Of a DNA stretch of 64,000 bases, positions 10,001 through 22,800 are shown piece after piece. The stretch is from positions 17,101,789 to 17,165,788 of the forward strand of contig NC_087062.1 in NCBI RefSeq assembly GCF_963678635.1, in the 5' to 3' direction. The translations under genes were made by a program, and so were the position numbers. The notes below the pieces were generated by a model, which saw only the letters and a list, made by a program, of their open reading frames with translations, did not search any database and was not told where the DNA came from. Position 1 is the first letter of the stretch. Each line of letters opens with the position of its first letter. Origin of the DNA: Symsagittifera roscoffensis. Lineage: Eukaryota; Xenacoelomorpha; Acoela; Convolutidae.

Positions 10001-12883
10001 TAGTAAGTCGATTTCCTGGTCATCCACTGGCCATTCATATTCTTCAAGAAGCTTCATCATTTTTTCTTTGTTGTTGAAAAAGGAAACCGGTCCTTTTCCG
10101 TCGAAGTGCTTAAGTTTCGCTTCCTCTGACAACGCTTCCCAAACCACTTTGTTGAGCTTGTGTTTGTAGATACGAATCTGTTTTTCAACTTTTTGTTCAT
10201 AAGACTCAAGGTCAACAGCGGTTGGATTTACATACTTGATTTCATCTTTGTTTCCACTTTGAATGTAGAAGTCAGGGAAAATATCCTCAAATACTTTTCC
10301 AGTCACGTGCTTGTCCAAAACTGGTATGTATTTGGCTGAATGTCGAATAATTGTCGGTTTCAGAACATCAATTAAGGTCAGTTTTTTGGCAACAAGTGAA
10401 TTCTTTTTCAGCCAACTTTTTATTGACTGTTTCTCACCATCTGTTTCGCTTTGAGTAAACTGAGACGCTCCTAAAGTTCTATTCTCAGTCATAGCTGAAG
10501 TCTCGCCAAGTTTCTTCTTAATTTCTTCTCGTCTAAGAAGCTGCGCTTTTGCTTTTTGAGTCAATTGTTTCTCGTCTGCAAAGAGTTCTTTGTCCTCTCT
10601 GAGCATCCAATTGTCCGATTCTCCCTTTATCGATTTACGCAAACTTTCCTTTCGAATATCCGACTGACTCGACGCTGTACTGAGACAAGTCATTGCTTTT
10701 TGAGTTTTGTGGCGTTTTTTCTCGGCAGCTGCTTTTCGTCGCATAGCAAGCGTTGTTTGGTCAATGTTGTCCGACGAAGTTTTAGGTGGGGCTTTTGGAA
10801 CAGTGTCTGGCTCTTTGTACTTTTCCATTAGTTCACACTCCTGCCTAAGAGTCCTGATCACTCTCTGAACTTGTTTCAAAGAGTCGAACTCTTTCTGAAG
10901 CAGAACTAAATCTAAACTAACATGTGGTCGCGGACCATCTGTTTCAGAGTTATACGGAACATCTTGGTAAAGATGGAATCGGCCTCCTGTTTCATCGGCT
11001 AAGTGGTGCAAGAAATCATTGGCAGCCTTGTCAAAGCAGTTGAAAGATATGGTGTGCACCGGTACTTCAGTATGTACGTGTATAAGCTGTAGAATGGCTT
11101 TTTCAGGTTGATCAGGCCGACCGTCAGTTAGCAGATAGACACCTTGAGTCTTCTTATCCGAAAGGGCGAATTGCAGAGCGTCTAAAGTGTTAGTAGAACC
11201 ACTGGTTGCGATGTATTTGGTCCACGTTTTGGCAGCTTGGATACTCGAATCTGTGACTTCGACCATTTTAGACCTCCAAGGTACTACTTCGGAGTTAAAA
11301 CAGACGATGTTGAAACTTCTTTTGTCTCGGATTTGTTCATCCATAAGCTGATGAAGTTTTTTGACCACAAGATCAATTTTGGCTTCCATTGAAGACGAAG
11401 TGTCAATCAAGATGTAGATGCTATCCTCGCAGATTGTTCCGAACAACTCCCGACTGCCCTCTTTGAGGAAGTTCATCCGAAGTTGTATTTTGTAGCCCAA
11501 ATTTGTCGCTCGTTCCATAAAGTCGCGGTAAACTGAGCCAGTCAGTAAAACATGCCTAATTTCACCGTCTTTCCAAATTATGTGAACAAACTTCCGACAA
11601 TACTTTGCATTGACGAGGACACTTTTCTCATCAGCCGGCGATTTAAAATCAGGGTCGTCGTCATTTGGTTCGGTTTTTATGTCAACAACACCGTTGCAAT
11701 GTTTAAAGACGTGACCTGCAAGAAACGTATAGAAATCGAGCTTCGATGCAGGAATTCCGTATTTTTTTAACCACTGCTCCGAGCTAAGATAATTGTCACT
11801 TGTCACAATCAAAGGAGCTGCTCGTTTCTTTTTCGGAACTTCAATATTCTTCTTCGTTTTAGCTAAATGCTCTTGCTCGTAAGTTTCTCGCATAGTTTTC
11901 AGTCTCTCGTAAATTGTATCGACATCATCGATCGTCTGCTTGCAATCTTCAAGCTCTGACCATATAAGGAAAGCGTCTTCGTCTAACGAAGCTCCTTCGG
12001 GTGTACTCCCATAAAAGGAAGTGGTCTGCGCTATAACGTCTTCTTCTGTTTCATTTATAGAAAACGCTCTAAACTTTCCGCCGTGTTTTGAAATCATTCT
12101 GTTAAGTTCTCCAAAATTATCAGTGTCTGAATTATTGAAACTTACTAGGTTCAGTTTTAAACCGGTGTCGGTAAGTATTTTGTCGATATTGTTCATGTAA
12201 TCAGTCGAAATATCATTTTCGACGAATAGGACTACGGAATCGTACAGAGATTGGTCCTCCGCGACTTTTGCGAGCGTCGAACTTACGTCTGTTTGTTTAG
12301 GCTCGACGCTTCGAATCTTTTCGAGCCAACCTAAGGCTTCTGTTGTTACATTCAAACTCGGTGAATTTTCCTCTAAATCTTGAGAGAAGTCACTCAAAAG
12401 TACGTTCGATTCACTAACCTCTGTGCTCATCAAGTTGAACTTTGTGACCTGTGTTAATTGTTCTTCGATTACTTTTTTGATCTCATTGAAGAAAAGTTCT
12501 CGTCTTTGCGGATCGTTTGTCGATATATCAGTAACAATCAGCGGTTTCTTAGCCGAAATTAGCCCAAATACCCTGTAACTACCCGAAGTTATGGTTTGAA
12601 GTCGTGTTGTCAGCTCGGATTTGACGACTTTGAGTCGTGAAACGAACTCGAGAAGCGTGTCTTCGGAGCCAATCACATTGAAGACTTTTCCATCTCTGTC
12701 TGCGTACTTCTGGAACAGTTTTTGACCATATCTGGCACAGACTGTTTTCCGGATTTGACCTTCAAATTTCTTCACGTGACCAAATCCCAGTTGACGAAGA
12801 ATGTAGTTTAGGTCGAGTTTTTTGGCGGTTAGTCCGCGAGCTTTTAGCCAGATTTCCGACGGCTGCCGCTCGGAAATTTCCAT
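6759..12883 (-). CDS. VWA3B: VWA3B-like protein (von Willebrand factor A domain-containing protein 3B type), two exons
   Basis: Predicted join of 12883-7472 and 7070-6759, about 1,907 aa. The start has a good context (AAGATGG). In order: a WLK motif (residues 9-29), a degenerate VWA-like region (about 80-280), a second WLKK motif (368-388), a complete VWA domain (about 487-645) with MIDAS DTSSS at 494-498, a downstream Thr in TNTLDAL and Asp in TDGRPD, a helical region, a third WLKK motif (about 822-842), a Tudor-like region (about 1100-1250), a long Ser/Lys/Glu-rich linker (about 1290-1530) and a C-terminal Tudor-like region continued by the last exon. VWA3 family proteins are associated with cilia and sperm; the molecular role is not established. 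The single very long coding exon is unusual. VWA3A is the alternative assignment. Confidence 0.85.
7238..7471. other. Intron part of the VWA3B-like gene with a short direct repeat
   Basis: Unique intron sequence between the duplication boundary and the main exon. It contains two direct copies of an approximately 40-bp unit (ACAAGGTTAAATTTTTGATA, about 7261-7300 and 7302-7342). No coding potential was seen. Confidence 0.6.
7472..12883 (-). CDS. VWA3B: VWA3B-like gene, main coding exon
   Basis: This exon gives 1,804 uninterrupted codons. I place its end at CAG followed by GTTGCA (7472), because reading on adds only three residues before a stop, whereas splicing in phase 0 to the acceptor at 7071 continues the Tudor-like C-terminal fold. 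The donor is weak, so termination at 7460 without splicing is the alternative. Confidence 0.8.
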
Positions 12884-13429
12884 CTTTGGTTCTACTTATT
12901 TTCGGTTCCAAATGCTCACATAATAATTTTATGTTTAGCTAACAACTTGCAACAGTTCATCGAATAGTTAAAAAAAATTGATATGGTTGAAAACTTGACC
13001 GAATCAATGCTGGTTAGAAATGGCAATAAATTTAGGATTTGGTGATTTTCTGATTTTTGTGATATTCACCTGATTTAACTATATAAAATCCATCAGCCGA
13101 GACAAAGGATGAAATGAAGTTTAAACGCCAGCTTTGTACAACTACTGGTCTTCAAACGGCTTCATGTACAGTAAAATCGTGCTATATATTATAAATCACC
13201 TGTCTTGATGATACCATTTCTGCACGTGCTCAAAACATTCGACCGAATGCATTAAAATACAATTGTTTTTCTTGTAGTTTTTAAAAAACATTTGATGCAG
13301 AGCGTTTAGTTTTGTAGCATATTAAAATTATCGATTCAGACTACCACGGTTTTTTTCATTTTTTTTAATTTTAGCTTTCAAAAACCTAGTTTATAATTTT
13401 GAAGAAATTTTAATCACCATCTAAAAATC
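12884..13429. promoter_or_regulatory. Shared bidirectional promoter region of the VWA3B-like and CFAP251-like genes
   Basis: These 546 bp separate the two divergent start codons. No convincing TATA box sits at the expected distance on either side. A word at 13013-13027 (GTTAGAAATGGCAAT) loosely resembles an RFX X-box, whose half sites are GTNRCC and RGYAAC; the left half is poor. X-box control of ciliary gene pairs is known from other animals. That this site acts here is inference. Confidence 0.45.
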
Positions 13430-13876
13430 ATGGCAGATAATTCAGAGGAAGCGCCAAAACCCGAAGAAGAAAGTAGAGAGAGTTCGGGTGAAAATGCGCC
13501 GCCAGCCGAAAATGTTGTCGCGGGAGAGGAGGAGCCCCCACCGGAGCAGCCCGAAGAGCCAGAAAATGTTGAAAATGTTGAAAAACCAGAAATCGCAGAA
13601 GATGCAGAAGTTGAGGTAGAACCGTCAAAGGTTGCAGATGAGGTCGAGTCACCAGCAGTAGCGGCCGCTGCCGAAGCTGAAGTGGCCGCAACAGAGGAAG
13701 AGGCGAAACCAGATGCAGGCGAGGAAGGGGTAGAGGGAGAGGGAGAGGGAACGGGGGAGCCAACCGCAGACGAAGTGATTCGGGTTCACGAAGAGAAGGA
13801 AGAGGATCCGAAAGAAGTGGAAGCGGGTGAAGAGACTGGACATGTAGAGAGTGAGCGACAGGATGACGAAGAACAA
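13430..13876 (+). CDS. CFAP251: CFAP251-like copy A, exon 1 (acidic N-terminus)
   Basis: 149 codons, Glu/Ala/Pro-rich, from ATG in the context AAATCATGG to the donor CAA|GTTAGT. The phase-0 end matches the phase-0 acceptor at 31174, and the composition continues across the join. Without the donor the frame would run to 14002 and lose its acidic character at once, which marks the exon edge. Confidence 0.8.
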
Positions 13877-16800
13877 GTTAGTTACTCTTATTGCTCAACG
13901 GGGTGTTTTTTGATATTAAATGGTCAGTTCCGGCTCTTTTCCAGTCCCCTCTTTGCGGTATGCCAAAAGGCTAATACTAAATTTCGAAATTGCCCAATTT
14001 AAAATGTTGCAAACGCTGGCTCTTTTCCAGTCCCCCCCCCCTTTCAAATTCAATACTGAAAAGTCTATTTAACATTGTCATAATGCAATGAAATTTGGCG
14101 TGGTGAACAAATCGACAATTTTGAACAGATTTGTTCTTCATACTTTACAGCGTAACATCACGCATTTAGCCGTAATAACACGTAACACATACATAAAACT
14201 CGGTATTTTGAAAGGGGGAGAACTGGAAAAGAGCCCAAACGCTAAAACAAACATGTCAGTGTGATCAAGTGAACAAATTTAAGCAATTTTTGGCTTTTTC
14301 TCATTACAGCTCTCCAGTAAATTATAACCCCTCCAGTAAAAAAAATATAGACGAAACAAACAAAACTGCTCGTATCAGGGCGAAGACCTGAATGTTTCGA
14401 CTGCCTTTTATAGTTAAAAATAAATAACAAGAATAACAAGTAATTTAATAACAAGAAAAAATTAAAAGTAATGAAATAAAACAATTTTTTTAAGCTGAGT
14501 ATTTTTGTGAAAATCATCCCCCCACACGCCATATAAAGTACAAAGTGATAGTAACAAATCAATAACAAATGAGCTTCCTTCAACCAATTTGAAACGATTT
14601 CTAAGACGGATAAAATTTCTGCTTACGCGTTAATAGCACAAAATATATCGTGCGTTAATTGTCCCAAATTGGCCAAAACGGCTGCCTTTAAACCCCAATA
14701 ACTTTACGAAAATTGATCACAGGTGAAACATCTTTTCAAATTTAACCTGAGGATAGTAAAAACTTTTTTTCATGATAAAAAATTTTGCTCCTATCCAGTT
14801 CCCTCCTCCCCCCTCCGCCCCCCCCCCCCACTTTCCAAAATAACGAGTTTGGCTCTTTTCCTTTTCCCCCACCTGCAGTTTTTTACAAGTAAAATTACTG
14901 TTCCCATCAACCTATTAACAAGAAAGTTGGCATGCGGACTAATCAGGCCATGACAAACATTTTTGGTCTTTATAATTAAACCTTGTAAAACCACTCATTA
15001 CATTATAAAATTGATGCTCATACGCGGTAGGGGGGAAGGAAAAAGAGCCACGAGTTTAATGTTTGTTTTACGTTTTATTACGGCTAAATGCGTGATGTTA
15101 CGCTGTAAGGTATGAAGAACAAATCTGTTCACAGTTGTCTATTCGTTCACCCCGCCAAATTTAATTGCCTTTTGACAACGTTAAATAAGCTTTTCAAAGT
15201 TGAATTTGAAAAGGGGAACTGTAAAAGAGCCAAAAAAATTGTCAATTTTGGAGGGGCGATAAAGGGAAAGACCCTAAGTTTTACCCATTCAAATTGTGGT
15301 TGAACAATTCATGAACAAGTTTTTTTGTAGTTTTAGAAGAGAGGGAGGAATAAGATCAAGATATTATCACTTCCTTTCAAATAGACCACGCTAAGATTCC
15401 CAAGCTCACTTTTAGTTTGGATACCCGCATTGGAGTTCCATGAATAACAATCAAATATAATTGAGCTTTATTGTCATTGTCCTCAAAAGTGAAAAGAAAC
15501 TATTATAATCATTTAAAAATGGATTCTAGTATTACCATTTTTCGAGGCAACAAAATCCATTTTGCAACTAACTCTATCATAATCGATTTTGTTTTGTGGA
15601 AATTGACAATGAAACTCAATTATTACCGATTTTATTCCACTTCTTTGAGATGCGAATTTAACCCACATAAAGTCTTTTTACGTTTTAAACTAAAGTTGGT
15701 TTTTTCTTGTTCATTTCAGCTTTGCGCAATTTTGATATTTATTTATTTTCTTAAGTTACTCAATAAGCCAATTTTGTTCCTTTCAACAATGTTCTTAAAT
15801 TTTTAAGGGAGTAAAGGGGCCAACGTTTGGGGGAGAGGTTAATTGAATCTTTTTGCATGTTGAGTTCAGGTTTAGAAATGGAGCAGGCCGTAGACTCGCG
15901 TTGCAAAGTTTCCGCATTACTCATTTGATAAATTCAAAAACTCTTGCAAGATTTCGCATGACGCGAAACAAAAATAAAGTGGGAACAAATCTTTTGAATT
16001 TGATTTTCTAATTAATACAAATACCATTATAATAGATTACCAATGAATTCTAATGAATTATATTTTCACCAGAAATTTTTTTATTTAAAACTATTTTCAA
16101 TCCAAATTTTTACCTGAGCGTAACATGGAAATCAATTATAATGACAATTTTTTAGATCACAAAAACTCTTTATAATCAATTGTTTCAAAACCCTACTTAA
16201 ATGCGGGTGCGTTTTTGAGTCCCATTCAAAAGCTCGTTTAGAAGCTTGTACTTCAAGTGGATTAAAACAAAATGAACATTTTAAAACATTTTTTCATTGG
16301 ATTTGCCGCTAAAACCCTCTCCAAAACAGAATTACCAAAAAATTACTCACTAAGAAAACCAAAAATCTACTTTTCAAAAAATTTATTTTCTGATTTTTAA
16401 ATGGGACAATTGGTGGTTTTACAGAACCATACTTCTAAACAATGTTTCAAACGGAAACGGGACCATACTTCAAAACGAGTACCTAATTTTAAAATCGTTT
16501 TCACATCGTCCTTTCCCCCAAAACAAAAACGAGTGAAAGGGAAGGAAGTTATTTTTTATCAAAAAATTGGAAGAGAGAATGCTAATTGCCTAAATTGTTC
16601 CGACAAACTATTGACGGAAACCGGAAAAATACAAAAGACACAAAACTGGGACGGACCAATAATTTATATCTTCATTGAGTTCATGCACTTTTAATTGAAG
16701 GCTGTTGACTGTTAGGTGTTTTTTGCTAACATGTTGGAAGAAGACTCTAATTTATGACAATTTGTGTTTAACCTTGACCGTCTCAATTTGCACAATTGTA

Positions 16801-19800
16801 TCGGAATAGGTTATCCACATCCCCATAAAATTTGAAATGTTGTTGAAGCCTAATGACAATCAATTTTATGCCCTCTGGATCTCCTATCCCATCTAAACCT
16901 CACCAATTTTTGAAAAATTTTCTTTTGTATTTTTTTCTTGAATGGGTAGCAGCGTGCAAATATTTTGTACCACTATAACTGCATTCAGCGGAATTAGTTA
17001 GATCCAAATAAATACAAGACAGCTCGTATCAGGGCAAAGCAAGAATCTTCCTACTGCCTTTTAAAGTCTATGAAGCAATAATATCATGAAAAAATTAAAA
17101 ATAAGAAACTAAAACTAACTTTTTTTTATTTGACATGTTTTGTGAAAATCACCCCCACACGTCATATAAAGTACAAAGTGATAGGTTTTGCTCCTTTTAA
17201 CAACTCAATTTTGGCAAATAAGCTTCTATCAACCAATTTGGTACGACTTCTAAGACGGACTAAACGGTTTCATGACGTTTTCCTTATTCCAAAATACCCT
17301 TTTCCGTTTTAACCAAAACTGTCTCACCCTATGTTTCGTTTCATCTAATGACAATTTACCCAACGCAATTTCACTCCATAGTTAAGGCAATTGCAGCTTA
17401 ACATTCGCTTACGTTAATAGTGCGCGTTAATTGTCCCAAATTAGCCAAAATGGCAATATTTAAACCCCCATAACGTTACTAAAAATCATCACAGGTAAAA
17501 TATCTTTTCACATTTAAGCTCGGATCAACAAAATTTTTGAATGATATTTAAAAAATTCGTCAAAAATGGCTAGTTAAAAAGTCTAAATTTTTCTGAAGAA
17601 AAAATACACCATGAGCACAAATATTCCGTTACTTTCGTTACGAAAGTCGGAACAACCAGCAAAATTTGTATATACTTGAGTTGAAAAGCGACTGAAAGTT
17701 TGCTGCAATTCTGCTGGCTTACGCTTTTGATTTTAAAGTTTAAATGTTGTAATCATTTCAAATACGTACACTGGTCATGTTGCTATTAATATCCCTTTTT
17801 GCCTTAAGAAATTGAGGTGGCTTCAATTTGAATACCACGATTTGTGAAAACTGTGGTATGAAAATTTTTTGATAATTTTTGAAACAATAACGATACTTCC
17901 ACAGCTTCAAAAGTTTACTTAAGACAAAGCGCTTTTCGTGTTTTCAAAAAAACTCTAAAGACCAACCCAACCCTAGATGAGTATATTACAAAACGATAGC
18001 TTACCAGAGAAGAGAGACGAAAAACTTATTGAACAGGAACAAACAATTAAGTTGTAACTAAGCTCAGTGAACGGCTGTGAAAACAAAGTTTTTGTTCAGG
18101 GAAAAAGTGAATTGGAGTAAGTTATATTCTTTTCTAAGAGTTCTGATTTCAGATAGGTTTGACATCAGGGGCGGATTTAGGGGGGGGGAGGGCTGGGGGC
18201 GTACACCCCTTCCTCAGGGATTCGACCCCCTGCCAACCCAAAGGGTCCCCCCTTTGGTAATTTTTAAGAAATCCATTTTTGGCCGAACGACCCTAAAATT
18301 TTTCTGAAACGCCTTTTTGGACTGTTTTTTTAAGTTTTTGCCTGCGGCGCAGAAAATTTTGCCGAAAAAGGGACCAAACCATGCTTAGGGAGAGCTCAAA
18401 AATCAATTCGGTCGACCTAAAAAAAACAAAGGTCGACAAAATTTTCGAAATATTTTTTTTTGAAAATCCGCGCCCCCCCCCCTTTCGAGAAAATCCTAGA
18501 TCCGCCCCTGTTTGACATATAAGTTAAAACTAAAAAGAAAAATATAACTATTTTTAGTTTGATAGACATTTTGATAGACATTTAGAAAAAATAATAAGTA
18601 ATTGAAATTTTTTTCTCGTCGGTCCAAGTTCTTTAGCGGTTTGATGAGTAATGGCGAACCTGCGTCAACAAAATAGGTTCCCGGGTATCAATCTTGAACG
18701 CGTCTCTCCTGCGATACGAACGGAGTTTAAAAGACTGCATAATGTCTGTGCGCTTCAGTGCAATGAAGGCTCTCTTTTTCGCTAACGTCCGAGGACTTGT
18801 GCCTCCTAGAAACAACGCGTCGCCTAAGTCTTTATCACTTGTAGATGGCTTCAAATTTGTTGCATACACTCCCAAGCCGAGATTGCATTTGTAAATTGGT
18901 GTACTCGGATTGATTTGCTTGTCGTTCAAAATTGATTGCAAGTTATCTGGTACATTATAGAAATGTTCAAAGATATTAGTACCAAATTACTAGTGCGACT
19001 CACGAAAATAAAACTATTTAAGGAAGAAATTATTCAGAAATCGAATTAAGTTACAAGACATTTCTGAGTGCTCAAACTATTCGCAGATTTGCGACAAGTA
19101 TGGGTTGTACAAGCCCATTATTGCAAATTGCACACATTTGTCACCTAAATGGTTCCCCTTACTATGTTAAGTACACGGTGATGTATCTTACGCCTAGTAA
19201 CATAATAATTTTATCAAATAGCTCGCGTCAATGTGATTTGGAATGTTTCCTAACCGGTTCAATTGCCTTTTACGTGTTAATACTGTCAAGTTAACAAAAG
19301 TTTTTAGATGTCATGATTAATTAAGGTCAAAAATGGCTGGTTAAAAACCCAAGTTTGCGTGAAAAACTTGAGCTCAAATGTTCTGTCATATTTTTCGAAA
19401 GTCGGAACAAAAGTTCATTTAATCTCTGATTCTATCAAATTTTTAAACCAAATTTGCTTCCATGCAAATCGAGTAACCGTCAGAACAATCAGGACTTTGA
19501 CCTGATATGAGAAGTATGCAAAAATTTGAACTTACTGTCCTAACTTGCCCTAATGCTTGTACAGACTTCAGCAATTTGGCCACTTAGCGAGAACTAGCTT
19601 GAGGCTGTTCATTAATTTTATCGAAAAATGTCCAAAGAAAAATCCCGTATGTCTTCTTCTTTGTGTATGTTTTGAACATTCCTTGTGTTGTGTAGTGGTA
19701 GTAATATTCTCCTTGATTCGTTTCCCATTCTGATTTTGATACCGTTAACAAAACTCCAGTGTCTGCTTTGCTGTCGTTCTCTGGATTTTCTCCTTCCTTT

Positions 19801-22800
19801 TCGGATTTATCTTCGCTTATCAATTTATTTTCAGCCGAAGTTGCGGGCACATCTTCAGCCGGAGCTATCTCACCTTCGGTTCCAGTTTTCTTATCTCCTT
19901 CAGTCTTACTTTCTAACTCACCTATGACTTCGCTTCTTTTGTCCTCTTCCAATGTCGTCATTGTTAACTCGGCTTCGGCTTCGACTTCGACTTCGACTTC
20001 GCTTCTTTTTCCCCCTTCGGTCGTCGTGGTTTCAAACTCGGATTCTCTTTCCTTGTTCTTTTCAGTTGTCACCGTTTCTTCACCATCAGCTTTTTGAACA
20101 ACAATATTTTTTGTTCCGATTTCAACTTCTTCGTATTGAGAAGATTCACATGCTTCGTTTTCTTCTGCCAAAACTCCACATTCATTGATCTCTCCCACTT
20201 TTTGAATATCGATATTAGAAACCTGAACATGATGTTCTCTGCCTTTAAACACAGAAGAACTCTTTTCAGTCAGACTTACAGATGCTAATTGTTCTTCGTC
20301 GCCCAAAAATCCGACATTATTGTTAGAATATTCCAAAGTTGCATTATCTTCTTTTCTGCCTGTGGTGAAAGCATCATTTTCGACTGCATTTTCGCTTCTG
20401 TTTGGGGGAACCTCGTAAATTAATTTGGGAATTTTCTGGGATGAAGGAAAGTCAATTTCAGACAAACATCTCTTGACGCCTTGTTTTCCTGAAGCAGCTT
20501 CTTGTTCTTCCATGTTTTATGAAAAGTTTCAGCTATTTGGGGGTCAAAATTATATATCAGTAATAAATGAATTAAGATTGTTCAGTTCGACGTGGTAATT
20601 TCTCAAACCCAACAATCAGCAGTTTGTTGGTTCAGTTAGTTCAATTTAACGGCGTTTGATTTGTTTGTCATTCTGACCTTGGCTGCATAACTTAGTCTCA
20701 AGTAAAAGAGAAAGACCAGCAGACCGTGTAAGACCAATTTAACCAAATCTATTTTCTGTCGATACTAAACTTCAATGAAACCTTTAAAAATGGAATTTTA
20801 AAATATGGGAGCTGTTAGCAGGAGGAAAAACATGGTAGCTATGTTTCCTGGGTCTAGGACAACAAGCCGACGGGACTTCAAGCCGAAGGGACTTCAAGCC
20901 GAAATTAAAACTTTACAAGCACCCCAAAACGCTATTTTATCATCTGCAAAATGTTGCTTTTCTAAAAATTTGGCAAGTTTAGTCCATAGTAAGCGTTATT
21001 CATGACAATGCACCATTTGTGATTCGCATCCGTTAATAACATCAGCCGGTTTTTGAAATGCATAAATTATAAACATGAAAAATGCCTTCAACCATGTTTT
21101 ACTTTTCAACTTTCCGGAACATCATTTGGAGGCTTAAATTATATGCAAACGCCAATAAATAGTGAAGAAAGATCATGAAATTCAGAAATTCTTCGAAAAA
21201 GTTTTCAAATTGTTCATATTTCACGATTTTATAAGGAATTATTCGGCTTGAAGTCCCTAATTTTACAATTCGGCTTGAAGTCCCGTCGGCTTGATGTCCG
21301 GCACCCATGTTTCCTCAGTATAAAGGAAGGAAATCATTAACAAAATTGCCTATATCCGCTGCGGGTCTAGGACAACAAGCCGACGGGACTTCAAGCCGAA
21401 GGGACTTCAGGCCGAAAATTAAACTTTACAAGCACCTCAAACCATTATTTTTTTCATCTGTAAAACGTTTCTTTTCAAAATTTCAGGCTAGTTTAGTCCA
21501 TAATAAGCGTTATTTATGACAATGAATTACTTATGATTGGCATAAGTTAATAATATCAGCCGTTTTTTGAAATGCATAAATTATAAACAAGAAAATTACC
21601 TTCAACCGTGTTTTATTTTTCACTTTTCCTATACTTCATTTGGAGCTTTAAATTTCGTGAAAACGCTATTAATTACCGAATAAAGATCATGAAATTGAGA
21701 AATTCTTTTTAAAAAGTTTTCAAAATAACCTTATTTCATGACTTAATGAGAAAATTTTCGGCTTGAAGTCCCTAATTTTACGATTCGGCTTGAAGTCCCG
21801 TCGGCTTGATGTCCGGCACCCAGTTAAAACACGTAAATTGAACTGTTCGAATTTAGTCGAGTTCTATTTCTCAGAAATAGTATTAGAGAATTTGGAGGCG
21901 CAGCAATTGAACTGTTCGAATTTAGTCGAGTTCTATTTCTCAGAAATAGTATTAGAGAATTTGGAGGCGCAGCAATTGAACTGTTCGAATTTAGTCGAGT
22001 TCTATTTCTCAGAAATAGTATTAGAGAATTTGGAGGCGCAGCTATAAGCAGAATGATCTAAGAGCAGAATGGGTCCAGGAGCAGAAAAACATGTTGATTT
22101 TGATTTAAGTTGATTTATACGGGCTAATTGTTAAAACAATTATTAGAATCGTCAAAAAATACCAAGAAAATGATTAAACTAAGCATGAATTGAATAGTTT
22201 CATTAAATTTTTTGATTAAATTTTTTTTAAATCTTAATTAATTTACTCAAATTGTGCATAAAATATTCGTTTCTTTAATAATTTTGAAAATTCTTATACT
22301 TAATTTACCGATTAGTTTGTAAAAATTGATATTTTTTTGTTTTTCTGCTCTTGGACCCACTCTGCTCTTAGCTTATTGACTGGCCGCCGGAGAATCTGTT
22401 TGTCGCATCGTCTTTATAATTAGTAGCAAAAAGTTCGGACAGACAGAATTAATTAAAAAGAGCAAATGACCTTTTTCAGACAATTTTTGCATGCAAAAGC
22501 TAATTTTTCAGACTGAAAGTTTGTCTCAATGTCACCTAAAAATTCAAATTTGCATGCAAAAATTGCTCAAAATTGGCAGATTGCTCTTTTTAATTATTTC
22601 TGTCTGTCCGAACTTTTTGCAACTCTCTAAAAATCGCACCAAAAGTGGTTGCTGTCCTTCCAACTATCGTTTTATAGAGAATTCAAAAAGTTCGGACAGA
22701 CAGAGTTAATTAAAAAGAGCAACTGTCTAGACATCAACGGAAATTAAAACTGAAATAAACATAACGTCGAAAGTTCATAAAGCAGAGTTAAGGAATCTAC

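Noticed and set aside
8448-11770. Several plus-strand frames inside the VWA3B-like exon
   Set aside because: Antisense shadows; the minus strand carries continuous domains.
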